Shown: positions 9,003 to 17,012 of the stretch, piece after piece
How positions within the stretch are numbered: the stretch's first letter is position 1
Layout: every line of letters starts with the position of its first letter
Origin: Alkalicoccus daliensis
GTDB lineage: Bacteria; Bacillota; Bacilli; Bacillales; Salisediminibacteriaceae
Direction: 5' to 3'
Assembly: GCF_900103955.1 (NCBI RefSeq)
Contig: NZ_FNIL01000014.1
Coordinates: 32,001-80,048 of the forward strand
DNA length: 48,048 bases
Notes under the pieces: model-generated
What the model saw: the letters and a program-made list of their open reading frames with translations, nothing else
Told to the model about the DNA's origin: nothing
Database searches by the model: none
Program-made: the position numbers and the translations under genes

Positions 9003-9057
9003 GAAAGGGCAGAACAGCTTTCCGCTGATTTTTTAATGAAGGGAATGAGTGATTCCT

Positions 9058-9255
9058 ATGCAGGGAAAAGTAAAATGGTTCAATGCAGAAAAGGGATTCG
9101 GGTTTATTGAAGTTGAAGGAGCTGAAGACGTTTTTGTGCATTATTCTGCAATTGATGAAGAAGGATATAAGTCATTGGATGAAGGACAGGAAGTGGAATT
9201 TGAACTGGTAGAAGGTGCGAGAGGTCCGCAGGCATCCAATGTAACTAAAAAATAA
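9058..9255 (+). CDS. csp: Cold-shock protein, CspB/CspA family
   Basis: A 65-residue single cold-shock domain that binds single-stranded RNA and DNA and acts as an RNA chaperone. Both nucleic-acid-binding motifs are intact: RNP1 as KGFGFIEV and RNP2 as DVFVHYSAI, with the aromatic KWFN near the N-terminus. The protein is close to B. subtilis CspB/C/D, with the usual [10 protein letters not shown] end. I favour ATG 9058 because it gives the family N-terminus [12 protein letters not shown] at 9049, adding three residues, has the better-spaced Shine-Dalgarno (AAGGG at 9039-9043). It is monocistronic between its own promoter and terminator. Confidence 0.95.
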   Translation: MQGKVKWFNAEKGFGFIEVEGAEDVFVHYSAIDEEGYKSLDEGQEVEFELVEGARGPQASNVTKK

Positions 9256-9270
9256 ATATTATGTTTCACC

Positions 9271-9311
9271 AGACGTCCCGTGCTGCTTATTTTCAGAAGG
9301 GGCGTCTTTTC
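9271..9311 (+). terminator. Terminator of csp
   Basis: AGACGTCCC (9271-9279) pairs with GGGGCGTCT (9299-9307, one G-T pair) and is followed by TTTTCC. Confidence 0.75.
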
Positions 9312-9400
9312 CACCTTTTTAAACAACCCCACTTGAAAGGGGGATAGTTTTTTTCGGGAATCGGCACAGTATTTATAAAAGTTTTGTAAAGAAAATGAAT

Positions 9401-9434
9401 GTTTAAGCAGGAGTTTTTGAAGGGAACGGAGAAT
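9401..9434 (+). promoter_or_regulatory. Overlapping sigma-H and sigma-B-type promoters of hpf
   Basis: GCAGGAGTT (9407-9415), a 12-bp spacer and GGAGAAT (9428-9434) match the sigma-H pattern RnAGGAwWW / RnnGAAT with one mismatch. In the same stretch GTTTAA (9401-9406) and GGGAAC (9422-9427), 15 bp apart, resemble the sigma-B pattern GTTTaa / GGGtAt. B. subtilis yvyD is known to be controlled by both factors. The sigma-B reading is the weaker of the two. Confidence 0.55.
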
Positions 9435-9467
9435 ACTGTTAGTATAACCGAAAGGAGTTGTTAGCTT

Positions 9468-10016
9468 ATGAATTTTAATATTCGTGGCGAGAACCTTGAA
9501 ATTACAGATGCGCTGAAGGATCACGTGGAAAAGAAGGTAGGAAAGCTGGAGAGATATTTCGATGCTGCACCATCTTCTGATGTACATGTGAAAATGAGCG
9601 TAATTAATAAAGAGCAGCGGGTGGAAATTACGATCCCAATGCCGAAACTCCTTCTCCGCGCGGAAGAAAAACACGCGGATATGTACGCAGCAGTCGATCT
9701 TGTTATCGAAAAGCTGGAGCGTCAAATCAGAAAGCATAAAACAAAGGTCAACCGCCGCTACCGCGGAGATGACAGTTTAAAGTACATGTTTAAAAATGAA
9801 CTGGAACCACTGGCAGAGGAAGAGTTTCCTGATGAGGACTATGAGATTGTCCGCACAAAGCGTTTCGATCTGAAGCCTATGGATGCAGAAGAAGCAATCC
9901 TTCAGATGGATATGCTTGGTCACAGCTTTTTCGTATTTTCGAACTCCGTTAATGGAGATACAAATGTAGTATATAAGCGACGGGACGGACGGTACGGTCT
10001 GATTGAACCCGAATAA
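9468..10016 (+). CDS. hpf: Ribosome hibernation promoting factor, long form
   Basis: Dimerises 70S ribosomes into inactive 100S particles in stationary phase and stress. Its 182 residues show the long form: an N-terminal S30AE domain (about 1-100, MNFNIRGENLEITDALKDHV) that sits in the mRNA/tRNA channel, and a C-terminal dimerisation domain (about 125-182, EIVRTKRFDLKPMDAEEAI ... GHSFFVFSN). The ATG at 9468 follows GAAAGGAG at good spacing. It carries its own stress-type promoter and terminator. In B. subtilis (yvyD) secA follows directly; here the glcT/ptsG pair lies between them. Confidence 0.96.
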   Translation: MNFNIRGENLEITDALKDHVEKKVGKLERYFDAAPSSDVHVKMSVINKEQRVEITIPMPKLLLRAEEKHADMYAAVDLVIEKLERQIRKHKTKVNRRYRGDDSLKYMFKNELEPLAEEEFPDEDYEIVRTKRFDLKPMDAEEAILQMDMLGHSFFVFSNSVNGDTNVVYKRRDGRYGLIEPE

Positions 10017-10044
10017 CTTCAAAAAATAAGCTGTATTTTATATA

Positions 10045-10087
10045 AAGAACTGCTTTCCGCAGAATCAGCGGGGAGCAGTTCTTTTTT
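10045..10087 (+). terminator. Terminator of hpf
   Basis: AAGAACTGCTTTCCGC (10045-10060) pairs with GCGGGGAGCAGTTCTT (10068-10083), with G-T pairs and one mismatch, followed by TTTT. Confidence 0.85.
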
Positions 10088-10167
10088 GTTCAGGAGGTTA
10101 CTATTTTTATGGGTAACTTGCCAATTGATACAATAGGAGAGGTGACGGCAGGGGAGGTGCTTATTTG

Positions 10168-10336
10168 CTAATAACAGATACGCATCTGCTAATGACAGAT
10201 AAATAAGGAAACTGCATGCTTAAAATCAGATTCCCTCCTTTTAGTAACAGATACGTACACTAATAACAGAATACCCCCTGATAAAAGCAGATAATACGTC
10301 ATCGTGTACAGATAACTGCTGCTAATGACAGAATAA
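10168..10336. repeat. Phased degenerate array 1: eight CAGATA/CAGAATA units
   Basis: Part of the gene-free gap 10017-10674 between the convergent hpf and ptsG terminators. Variants of TAATAACAGATA recur with the core CAGA at 10175, 10196, 10227, 10248, 10267, 10288, 10309 and 10329. The steps are 21, 31, 21, 19, 21, 21 and 20 bp, about two helical turns (31 is about three). The units are degenerate, and the spacers are unrelated in sequence, so this is not a CRISPR array or a simple tandem duplication. Confidence 0.7.
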
Positions 10337-10400
10337 GAGGACCATATCCACCCATAAAAATCGTACTGAATTCATTAGAGCGGGGAGGCTGATCTCCCTC

Positions 10401-10560
10401 TTTACTCTCGTTTACATCGATTTACTAGTCGTGATTCTGGATTTACTCATTTTTAGCAGGGTGTTACTCTCACGTGGGCAATTTACTCCCGTGCTGCACT
10501 CCTTTACTAATTTTTAAGCAGGCAAGTTCCCTTTTATTTATTTTTACAGAGGGTTAATTC
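10401..10560. repeat. Phased degenerate array 2: TTTACTC-type units
   Basis: Motif TTTACTC and close variants recur with TTAC at 10402, 10412, 10422, 10443, 10464, 10483, 10504 and 10544, plus a decayed unit near 10524. Steps are 10, 10, 21, 21, 19, 21, 20 and 20 bp, the same helical phasing as the array just upstream but with a different motif. No ORF, promoter or hairpin explains the pattern. Confidence 0.65.
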
Positions 10561-10623
10561 ATTTTTCCCCAATTTCTTTCGCCGAATCACCAAACTTTCT
10601 TTTCAAAGAAACCCTCCGCTGCA

Positions 10624-10663
10624 TCAAAAAAATCCACCCGGCTGTGAACCAGCGGGTGGATTT
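10624..10663 (-). terminator. Terminator of ptsG
   Basis: AAATCCACCCG (10630-10640) pairs with CGGGTGGATTT (10653-10663), extended by an inner GCTG/CAGC. On the minus strand it is followed by seven T residues. Confidence 0.9.
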
Positions 10664-10674
10664 GTCGATTGTTA

Positions 10675-12714
10675 CTATTGTACTCGAATGTGTCCAGTCT
10701 CTCCGCGCTTTACTTCGCCCGGCTTTTCAATTGTGACAGACTGAGAGTCATCAAGGTTGGTGAAGATGACAGGAGTGATTGCTGCTTTCGCTTCTTTCCG
10801 GATTTTTTCCAAATCAAATTCAATCAGCGTATCTCCAATGTTGACTGTATCTCCCTGCTCTACAAACGCAGTGAAGCCTTCCCCTTTTAAGTTCACGGTA
10901 TCAATACCGATGTGGATTAAAATTTCTGTTCCGTCTGCAGACTCCAGACCGATTGCGTGCTTCGTGTGGAAGAGCTGTACCACTTTTCCATCGACAGGAG
11001 AAATGACTTTTCCTTCCGTCGGCTCAATTGCAAAGCCGTCTCCCATCATTTTCTGTGCAAACATATCGTCCGGTACTTCTTCGAGCGGCTTCAGTTCGCC
11101 TGTTAACGGCATAGAAAGAGTGAAGTTGCCTTCCACTGGTCCGTGTGCTTTTTCCGGCTCCGGATCAGCAGGTGTTGGTGTTTTACCGCTGATAATGTCT
11201 TCCATTTGACTCTTGATTGTTTCAGAACGAGGACCGAAAATTGCCTGAATGTTTTTGTCTACCTGCATCACGCCGGAAGCACCAAGGTTTTTCAGTTCAT
11301 TCTTATCTACTTGGTCAACATCTTTTACAGTGATGCGGAGTCGTGTAATACAAGCGTCCAGGTGAGAAAGATTTTCTTTTCCTCCGAATGCTTTCAGTAC
11401 GGAGAATGGAAGCTCTGTGTTTCCGCCTTTTTTCGCAGAAGAACCAGTTCCACCGTCTACGCCTTCGTTTTTCTCACGTCCAGGCGTCATCAGATTAAAC
11501 TTTTTGATCATGAATGTGAACAGGACATAATAGATTACTGCGAAAACAAGACCAACGAGTATCACAAGCCACCAGGCTTCCTGGTTCGGTACGACACCGA
11601 AGAGCACAAAGTCAATCGCACCACCGGAGAAGGTGTACCCCATGTTGATATTCAGCCAGTATAATATGACGAAGGAGACCCCGTCTAAAAAGGCGTGAAT
11701 TACAAACAGCAGTGGACTTAAGAATAAGAACGAGAATTCAATTGGCTCTGTAATACCTGTTAAGAAAGAAGTCAGTGCGGCAGAACCTAAAAGACCGCCG
11801 ACAACCTTTTTATTTTCCGGACGTGCCTGGTGATACATTGCAAGTGCGGCAGCCGGGAGGCCAAACATCATAATCGGGAATTCCCCGGCCATAAAGTGAC
11901 CAGCAGTAATTTCCGTCTGATCCTGCAGCTGTGCAAAGAATATGTTCAGGTCACCACGAACGACGTTGCCGGCTGCATTCGTGTAAGAACCGAATTCAAA
12001 CCAGAACGGTGCGTGGAAAATGTGATGCAGTCCAAAAGGAATTAATAATCGTTTAATAAAACCAAAGAAAAATACCGCGACTGTCATCGCTTCTTCCATT
12101 AAAAACTGTGAAGCAGAGTTCATTCCTTCCTGAATTGGCGGCCAGATGAAGAACAGCGCGATACCAACAAAGAAAGAAGCAAATGCTGTAACGATTGGTA
12201 CAAATCTTTTTCCTGCGAAGAATCCGAGGAAAGCAGGAAGTTCAATCGTATAGAAGCGGTTGTAAGCCCAGGCAGCGAGTGCACCGATGATAATACCACC
12301 GAATACGCCGGTCTGCAGGGTAGGGATTCCGAGCACAAGTGCTTCCGCTGGATTATCGGAAGCAATAACGCCATCTACCGTTAATCCGCCCATCACACCC
12401 ATCGTAACGTTCATAATCAGGAAACCGACAAGTGCGGCAAGTGCAGCAACACCGGCTCCGTTTGCGAGTCCGACGGCGACCCCGAGGGCAAATATGAGTG
12501 CAAGATTATCAAAAACAATACCACCGGCGGATTCCATCATGTTGGCAAGACTGGCGAAGATGTCATTTTCTAAAAACGGCATCAGGCTGATCATATTCGG
12601 GTTGCGCATCGCGTTACCGAATGCCAGGAGTAAACCGGCAGCGGGCAGTATCGCTACAGGAAGCATCAAAGATTTACCGATGCGCTGCAGCTGTCCAAAA
12701 AAGCGTTTAAACAC
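10675..12714 (-). CDS. ptsG: PTS glucose permease EIICBA
   Basis: Imports and phosphorylates glucose using phosphate from HPr. Its 679 residues hold, in order, a membrane EIIC domain (about 1-405, with the substrate-site motif GITEPIEF at 320-327), a linker rich in Gly/Lys, EIIB (about 435-510, phospho-cysteine C455 in HLDACITRLR) and EIIA (about 530-679, phospho-histidine H601 in EILIHIGIDTV, with partner H586). B. subtilis PtsG has the same order and 699 residues. The GTG start at 12714 follows GAGGAGG by 7 nt. The leader carries a GlcT-type antiterminator and glcT lies immediately upstream, so induction by glucose through antitermination is well supported. A related N-acetylglucosamine EIICBA is the only serious alternative; the leader and glcT favour glucose. 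Confidence 0.94.
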   Translation of the reverse strand: MFKRFFGQLQRIGKSLMLPVAILPAAGLLLAFGNAMRNPNMISLMPFLENDIFASLANMMESAGGIVFDNLALIFALGVAVGLANGAGVAALAALVGFLIMNVTMGVMGGLTVDGVIASDNPAEALVLGIPTLQTGVFGGIIIGALAAWAYNRFYTIELPAFLGFFAGKRFVPIVTAFASFFVGIALFFIWPPIQEGMNSASQFLMEEAMTVAVFFFGFIKRLLIPFGLHHIFHAPFWFEFGSYTNAAGNVVRGDLNIFFAQLQDQTEITAGHFMAGEFPIMMFGLPAAALAMYHQARPENKKVVGGLLGSAALTSFLTGITEPIEFSFLFLSPLLFVIHAFLDGVSFVILYWLNINMGYTFSGGAIDFVLFGVVPNQEAWWLVILVGLVFAVIYYVLFTFMIKKFNLMTPGREKNEGVDGGTGSSAKKGGNTELPFSVLKAFGGKENLSHLDACITRLRITVKDVDQVDKNELKNLGASGVMQVDKNIQAIFGPRSETIKSQMEDIISGKTPTPADPEPEKAHGPVEGNFTLSMPLTGELKPLEEVPDDMFAQKMMGDGFAIEPTEGKVISPVDGKVVQLFHTKHAIGLESADGTEILIHIGIDTVNLKGEGFTAFVEQGDTVNIGDTLIEFDLEKIRKEAKAAITPVIFTNLDDSQSVTIEKPGEVKRGETGHIRVQ

Positions 12715-12782
12715 AGTAATTCCTCCTCTTAATTTTTAAATGAACCAATGAAAATAAAAGCGCAGCTTCCGGGTAAAAACAC

Positions 12783-12899
12783 AAAAAAGGCATGAAAGAA
12801 AAAGAGAGGCGCAGACCCAGCAAAAAGGGTAGAGTTCACCCTCTGCTGAAAATCCGTCGACCATCCTTTTCTCTCATGCCTGCTTTACCAGTAACACGG
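12783..12899 (-). promoter_or_regulatory. GlcT-responsive RNA antiterminator (RAT) and overlapping terminator in the ptsG leader
   Basis: Read on the minus strand from 12899, CGTGTTACTGGTAAAGCAGG continues into CATGAG (to 12874). This agrees with the B. subtilis ptsG RAT pattern of GTGTTACTG and CAGGCATGAG around a short loop. The segment GGCATGA at the RAT end can instead pair with TCATGCC (12795-12789), which is followed by six T residues (12788-12783), forming a terminator mutually exclusive with the RAT. A further hairpin (12819-12849) lies inside the long terminator stem-loop. GlcT binding to the RAT would prevent termination. Confidence 0.88.
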
Positions 12900-12915
12900 A
12901 AAAGTCCGTCTTAGT

Positions 12916-13770
12916 TTATATTCGTTTTTGTTCGCCCGATACAATTCTCTGAATGTGAAGCGTCAAATACACTGCTTCGGCATCCGGAACTTTCTTTTGT
13001 AATCGCTGCTGCATGATTTTCATCAGTTTCCAACTCAGATTATAGCAGAGCGGATATTCCGTTTGCAATACTTTTAATAAATTATCCTGGTTTTCTGCAT
13101 ACGTCTCATTTTCCACCCGTTCAATTGCGTGATTTAAATGCCGGACGAGCCGAAGGTAGTTAATATCTTTACGGTTAATAGATATTTCAAAATAAGTTTC
13201 GATTCTTTTTACCAGTTCACTTACAAGCTGCGTGTGACGATTTACCTCTGAAAGGTCACGATTCGTAAGCGCACTGTGGATGTGCAGGGTGATAAATCCG
13301 ATCTCCCCTTCAGGAATGCGGATGCCAAGCGCTTCGTCGAATCGTTCGGCCAGCTCGACTGCTGCCTGATACTCCTGCGGATAGGCGAGTTCTGTTTCAC
13401 TAAGAAAAGGATTTTTAATTCCGTGGCCCTGCTGTAATCGTTTTACGGCAAAAAACAAGTGGTCCGTCAATCCAACATGAATATGCTCGTTCAGACTGGA
13501 ACGGAATTTATCCTCCAGGCGTTCGATTTCTTCGTTCATGAGTGTGATGAAATCTTCATCAACATATTCAAGCAGGCTTTTATACTGCTCCTGTTCCTTT
13601 TCATCCCGCAGCACAAAAAACTTTTCTGCATGCTCCCCTGCAATTTCTTCACCGGCCTGTTTGCCGAAGCCCAATCCTTTACCGATCAGCACAACTTCAT
13701 CATAATCCGGATGCTCAGCGATGACCACGTTGTTATTTAAGACTTTTTTCACAGTAACCAATCCCGGCAT
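12916..13770 (-). CDS. glcT: Transcriptional antiterminator GlcT (BglG/SacY family)
   Basis: RNA-binding antiterminator that lets RNA polymerase pass the ptsG leader terminator when glucose is present. Its 284 residues contain an N-terminal CAT RNA-binding domain (about 1-58, KKVLNNNVVIAEH and VLIGKGLGFGK) and two PTS regulation domains. PRD1 keeps H104 (GLTDHLFF) and H163 (TLHIHSA); PRD2 keeps H211 (RHLNHAIER) and H272 (TLHIQR). These are the expected phosphorylation sites. The ATG at 13770 sits directly against the Shine-Dalgarno AAAGGGG, so a TTG at 13761 (nine bases downstream of it) may be the true start, giving 281 residues. It is followed directly by the ptsG leader RNA. Confidence 0.93.
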   Translation of the reverse strand: MPGLVTVKKVLNNNVVIAEHPDYDEVVLIGKGLGFGKQAGEEIAGEHAEKFFVLRDEKEQEQYKSLLEYVDEDFITLMNEEIERLEDKFRSSLNEHIHVGLTDHLFFAVKRLQQGHGIKNPFLSETELAYPQEYQAAVELAERFDEALGIRIPEGEIGFITLHIHSALTNRDLSEVNRHTQLVSELVKRIETYFEISINRKDINYLRLVRHLNHAIERVENETYAENQDNLLKVLQTEYPLCYNLSWKLMKIMQQRLQKKVPDAEAVYLTLHIQRIVSGEQKRI

Positions 13771-13873
13771 CCCCTTTCTGTACTATTACAATCTATCGAC
13801 CATTATAGCTTTAAGTTAAAATAAATATCAATAAGAATAAACATGGGAAACTAATTAAAGAAGCCTGTCGTCC

Positions 13874-13902
13874 TTGTAAGGTTTTCAGCAAACTGATAAA
13901 AT
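13874..13902 (+). promoter_or_regulatory. Probable sigma-A promoter of secA
   Basis: TTGTAA (13874-13879), a 17-bp spacer and TAAAAT (13897-13902), about 128 bp upstream of the secA start codon. Confidence 0.6.
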
Positions 13903-14029
13903 ATATAGCAGCGTATAAATTAATGAAGGAAACAACAGCGGAGTGGGAATAACGCTCCGTTCTTTCGTTTTTAACTATAATTTCGTTTTTACGGCGAATG
14001 GAAAATAAGAAATAAGGGAGCAATGCCCG

Positions 14030-16561
14030 ATGTTAGGATTATTAAAAAAAGTAATTGGTGATTCAGATGCACGCCACCTGAAAAAAATGGACAAATTGAT
14101 TGAGGAAATCGAAACGCAGCATGAAGAAATGAAAAAGCTCAGCGATGGAGACCTTGCTGGAATGACCGCAAAATTCAAGCAGCGGTATGAAGATGGAGAA
14201 AAGCTCGATGACATTCTGCCGGAAGCGTTTGGAGTTGTTCGTGAAGCTGCAACACGGGCGCTTGGTATGACACATTTCCGTGTACAGCTCGTCGGTGGTG
14301 TGGTACTTCACCGCGGTGACATTGCAGAAATGAAAACAGGGGAAGGTAAAACGCTCGTAGGTACCTTGTCAGTATACCTTAATGCCCTCACGGGGAAAGG
14401 TGTGCACGTAGTAACCGTGAACGAATACCTCGCACGGCGTGACGCGGAAGCAATGGGGAAACTGTATAATTTCCTCGGGCTTACGGTCGGTTTAAACGTA
14501 GCGGGCATGTCCAAAGAAGAGAAGCGCGAAGCTTATGCGGCGGATGTAACCTACGGAACAAATAATGAGTTCGGCTTTGATTATCTGCGGGATAACATGG
14601 TTACTTATAAAAAGCAGATGGTGCAGCGAAAGCTTCATTATGCAATTGTCGATGAAGTGGATTCTATTTTAATTGATGAAGCACGTACACCGCTGATTAT
14701 TTCCGGTGCGGCAAACCAGACTTCTGAATTATACAGCACAGCTAACTCGTTTGTAAGAATGCTGAAAGCTGATCATGATTATACGTACGAAGAAAAAACA
14801 AAAACGGTACAGCTTTCTGAAAACGGGGTAGCGAAAGCAGAGCGTGTATTTAATATCGAGAATCTCTTTGATTCGGAGCACGTGCAGCTGAATCATCATA
14901 TTAACCAGGCTTTAAAAGCACATAAAGTAATGGTGCGTGATGAAGATTATGTGGTGGAAGACGGCGAGGTTGCTATCGTGGACCAGTTCACAGGCCGCTT
15001 AATGAAAGGCCGCCGTTTCAGTGACGGCCTTCACCAGGCGATTGAAGCAAAAGAAGGCGTAAAAATTAAACGGGAAAGTATGACAATGGCTTCCATTACG
15101 TTCCAGAACTATTTCCGGATGTATGAAAAACTGGCAGGGATGACTGGTACTGCGAAGACAGAGGAAGAAGAGTTCCAGAATATCTATAATATGAACGTCT
15201 ACGCTGTACCGACAAATGAGGAAATCATCCGGGAAGATAAACCGGACCTGATTTTTAAATCTGTAGAAAGCAAGCATCGTGCAATTATCAAGAAAATTGA
15301 AGAGCTGTATGAAAAAGGACAGCCTGTGCTTGTAGGTACGGTAAGTGTAGATAACTCAGAAATTATTTCAAAAAAATTGAAGAAGCACAAAATACCACAC
15401 AACGTACTCAATGCGAAAAACCATGCAAGCGAGGCGGAGATTATTGAGCAGGCAGGGCAGAAAAAAGCGGTGACAATCGCGACAAACATGGCCGGCCGTG
15501 GTACGGATATCAAGCTGGGTGATGGTGTAGCAGAGCTTGGAGGACTCTTTGTACTAGGTACAGAGCGTCACGAATCCCGCCGGATCGATAACCAGCTCCG
15601 CGGACGTTCCGGCCGTCAGGGTGACCCTGGTATGTCTCTCTTTTATCTTTCACTGGAAGATCCATTGATGCGCCGATTTGGCTCAGACAACATGAGCAAA
15701 ATGATGGAGCGCCTCGGCATGGAAGAAGATCAGCCGATTGAAAGCAGGATTATCACGAAAGCAGTGGAACAGGCACAGAAACGAGTGGAAGGAAATAACT
15801 TTGATGCCCGGAAGCAGCTGCTGCAGTATGATGACGTGATGCGGGAACAGCGTGATGTTATTTATGAACAGAGAAACGAAGTGCTGGATTCTGAAAATCT
15901 GCGTCCGATCGTAGAGCACATGATTGAATCTACCGTAACCCGTGTTGTAAATTCCTATACACCGGAAGAAGAAGTACCGGAAGACTGGAATCTGCAGGGA
16001 CTGGTGGAATATATTAATATCACGGTGCTGGCTGAATCGGAAATCAGCGAAAAAGAAATAAAAGGACTGGATCCGGAAGAAATGATCGAGCTGATCATGG
16101 AAAAAGTACTGAATGATTATAATCAGCGCGAAGCGGAAATTATGACAGAGCAGATGCGGGAATTTGAGCGCGTGATTCTTCTGCGTACTGTTGATTCCAA
16201 ATGGACCGCGCATATTGACCAGATGGATCAACTGCGTCAGGGAATTCACCTGCGTGCATATGCACAGAATGATCCGCTGCGTGAATATAAGTTTGAAGGG
16301 TACGAAATGTTCGAAACGATGGTTGCTTCGATTGAAGAAGAAGTATCCCGTTATATAATGAAAGCGCAGGTGCAGTCCAATCTGAAGCGCCAGCAGGTGG
16401 CGGAAGGAAAGGCAGTACACCGCAGTGCAAGCCAGCCGCAGGAGCCGCAGGAAGAACCTAAGGCCCAGCCGTATGTAAAAGGGGAAACAGTAGGACGAAA
16501 TGACCCTTGCCCGTGCGGTTCCGGCAAAAAATATAAGAACTGCCATGGCCGGGAAGAATAA
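14030..16561 (+). CDS. secA: Preprotein translocase ATPase SecA
   Basis: ATP-driven motor that pushes unfolded preproteins through SecYEG. The 843 residues are close to the 841 of B. subtilis SecA. The Walker A motif MKTGEGKT lies at 101-108, the DEAD-type DEVD at 208-211, and motif VI-like arginines in [11 protein letters not shown]. The C-terminal zinc-binding tail for SecB or membrane contact is intact (C827, C829, C838, H839 in [14 protein letters not shown]). The ATG at 14030 follows AAGGGAG by 9 nt. In B. subtilis prfB follows in the same unit; here a hairpin and a repeat element separate them. No signal of truncation or frameshift. Confidence 0.98.
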   Translation: MLGLLKKVIGDSDARHLKKMDKLIEEIETQHEEMKKLSDGDLAGMTAKFKQRYEDGEKLDDILPEAFGVVREAATRALGMTHFRVQLVGGVVLHRGDIAEMKTGEGKTLVGTLSVYLNALTGKGVHVVTVNEYLARRDAEAMGKLYNFLGLTVGLNVAGMSKEEKREAYAADVTYGTNNEFGFDYLRDNMVTYKKQMVQRKLHYAIVDEVDSILIDEARTPLIISGAANQTSELYSTANSFVRMLKADHDYTYEEKTKTVQLSENGVAKAERVFNIENLFDSEHVQLNHHINQALKAHKVMVRDEDYVVEDGEVAIVDQFTGRLMKGRRFSDGLHQAIEAKEGVKIKRESMTMASITFQNYFRMYEKLAGMTGTAKTEEEEFQNIYNMNVYAVPTNEEIIREDKPDLIFKSVESKHRAIIKKIEELYEKGQPVLVGTVSVDNSEIISKKLKKHKIPHNVLNAKNHASEAEIIEQAGQKKAVTIATNMAGRGTDIKLGDGVAELGGLFVLGTERHESRRIDNQLRGRSGRQGDPGMSLFYLSLEDPLMRRFGSDNMSKMMERLGMEEDQPIESRIITKAVEQAQKRVEGNNFDARKQLLQYDDVMREQRDVIYEQRNEVLDSENLRPIVEHMIESTVTRVVNSYTPEEEVPEDWNLQGLVEYINITVLAESEISEKEIKGLDPEEMIELIMEKVLNDYNQREAEIMTEQMREFERVILLRTVDSKWTAHIDQMDQLRQGIHLRAYAQNDPLREYKFEGYEMFETMVASIEEEVSRYIMKAQVQSNLKRQQVAEGKAVHRSASQPQEPQEEPKAQPYVKGETVGRNDPCPCGSGKKYKNCHGREE

Positions 16562-16570
16562 AGCGGCCCG

Positions 16571-16612
16571 CAGGCCCATTAGCTGGCAGAAGGCCTCTGA
16601 TGGGCTTGCCTT
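16571..16612 (+). terminator. Probable terminator of secA
   Basis: CAGGCCCATTAG (16571-16582) pairs with CTGATGGGCTTG (16597-16608) through a 12-bp stem with G-T pairs, followed by CCTTTTG. The T run is short, so termination may be partial, which would let prfB be read from secA. Confidence 0.6.
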
Positions 16613-16716
16613 TTGCAGGCGAAGAAAGAAGATTTTTCCAGATAATAACGCTCCGATTTAGAGTTTTTTGAAAGACAGTTTAAATGGTCGAATGATTGAA
16701 ACGAAAGACGGCGGCT

Positions 16717-16965
16717 GCAGCGAAGTTTTTTCTTATCAACACTGAACATTAACAGAGACACTCATGCAAAATTTTTGCACCATGAAGTATGAAAATTAAT
16801 ACTGCTGTGTAACGAAGGAGAGGACGCACCAGCGCCGTTCGAGAATCCATTTTGCGGACGTTCTTTCCGTCAAAATTAGTCGAGAACAAGCCCTTGGGTA
16901 AGCCGCTCCGAAAGTGAAGCAGCAGTATTACTTCTTTTTAGCGGAACTTTTATTTTCAAGGTAGC
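16717..16965 (+). repeat. Intergenic repeat module 1, copy A (internally deleted)
   Basis: In the gene-free gap 16562-17012. The 5' part (16749-16825, including the palindromic TGCAAAATTTTTGCA) agrees with copy C (33777-34124, opposite strand) with a single difference over about 75 bp. The 3' part from TTAGTCGAGAACAAGCCCTT to the common end CAAGGTAGC also matches. The central block of about 100 bp that holds two hairpins in copies B, C and E is replaced by about 15 unrelated bases. No ORF or terminal inverted repeat is seen. Confidence 0.85.
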
Positions 16966-17012
16966 TTGCCGTAAAGAAATCAGATGAAAATAATTCACGA
17001 GGTGATCCATAT

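Noticed and set aside
9141-9737. Minus-strand 198-codon frame across csp and hpf
   Set aside because: It overlaps two well-supported genes and their terminator and has no similarity to any family I know.
10168-10560. CRISPR array
   Set aside because: Units are only 7-12 bp, degenerate, and the spacing of about 21 bp is too short for spacers; no cas gene is present.
12916-13770. Other PRD antiterminators (LicT, SacT, SacY) as identity of glcT
   Set aside because: The adjacent ptsG with a glucose-type RAT sequence and the KKVLNNNVV N-terminus favour GlcT.
15683-16579. Long minus-strand open frame (298 codons) opposite secA
   Set aside because: It is the antisense shadow of a certain gene, shows no family motif and is rich in His/Phe/Leu, as expected for antisense of acidic helical protein code.
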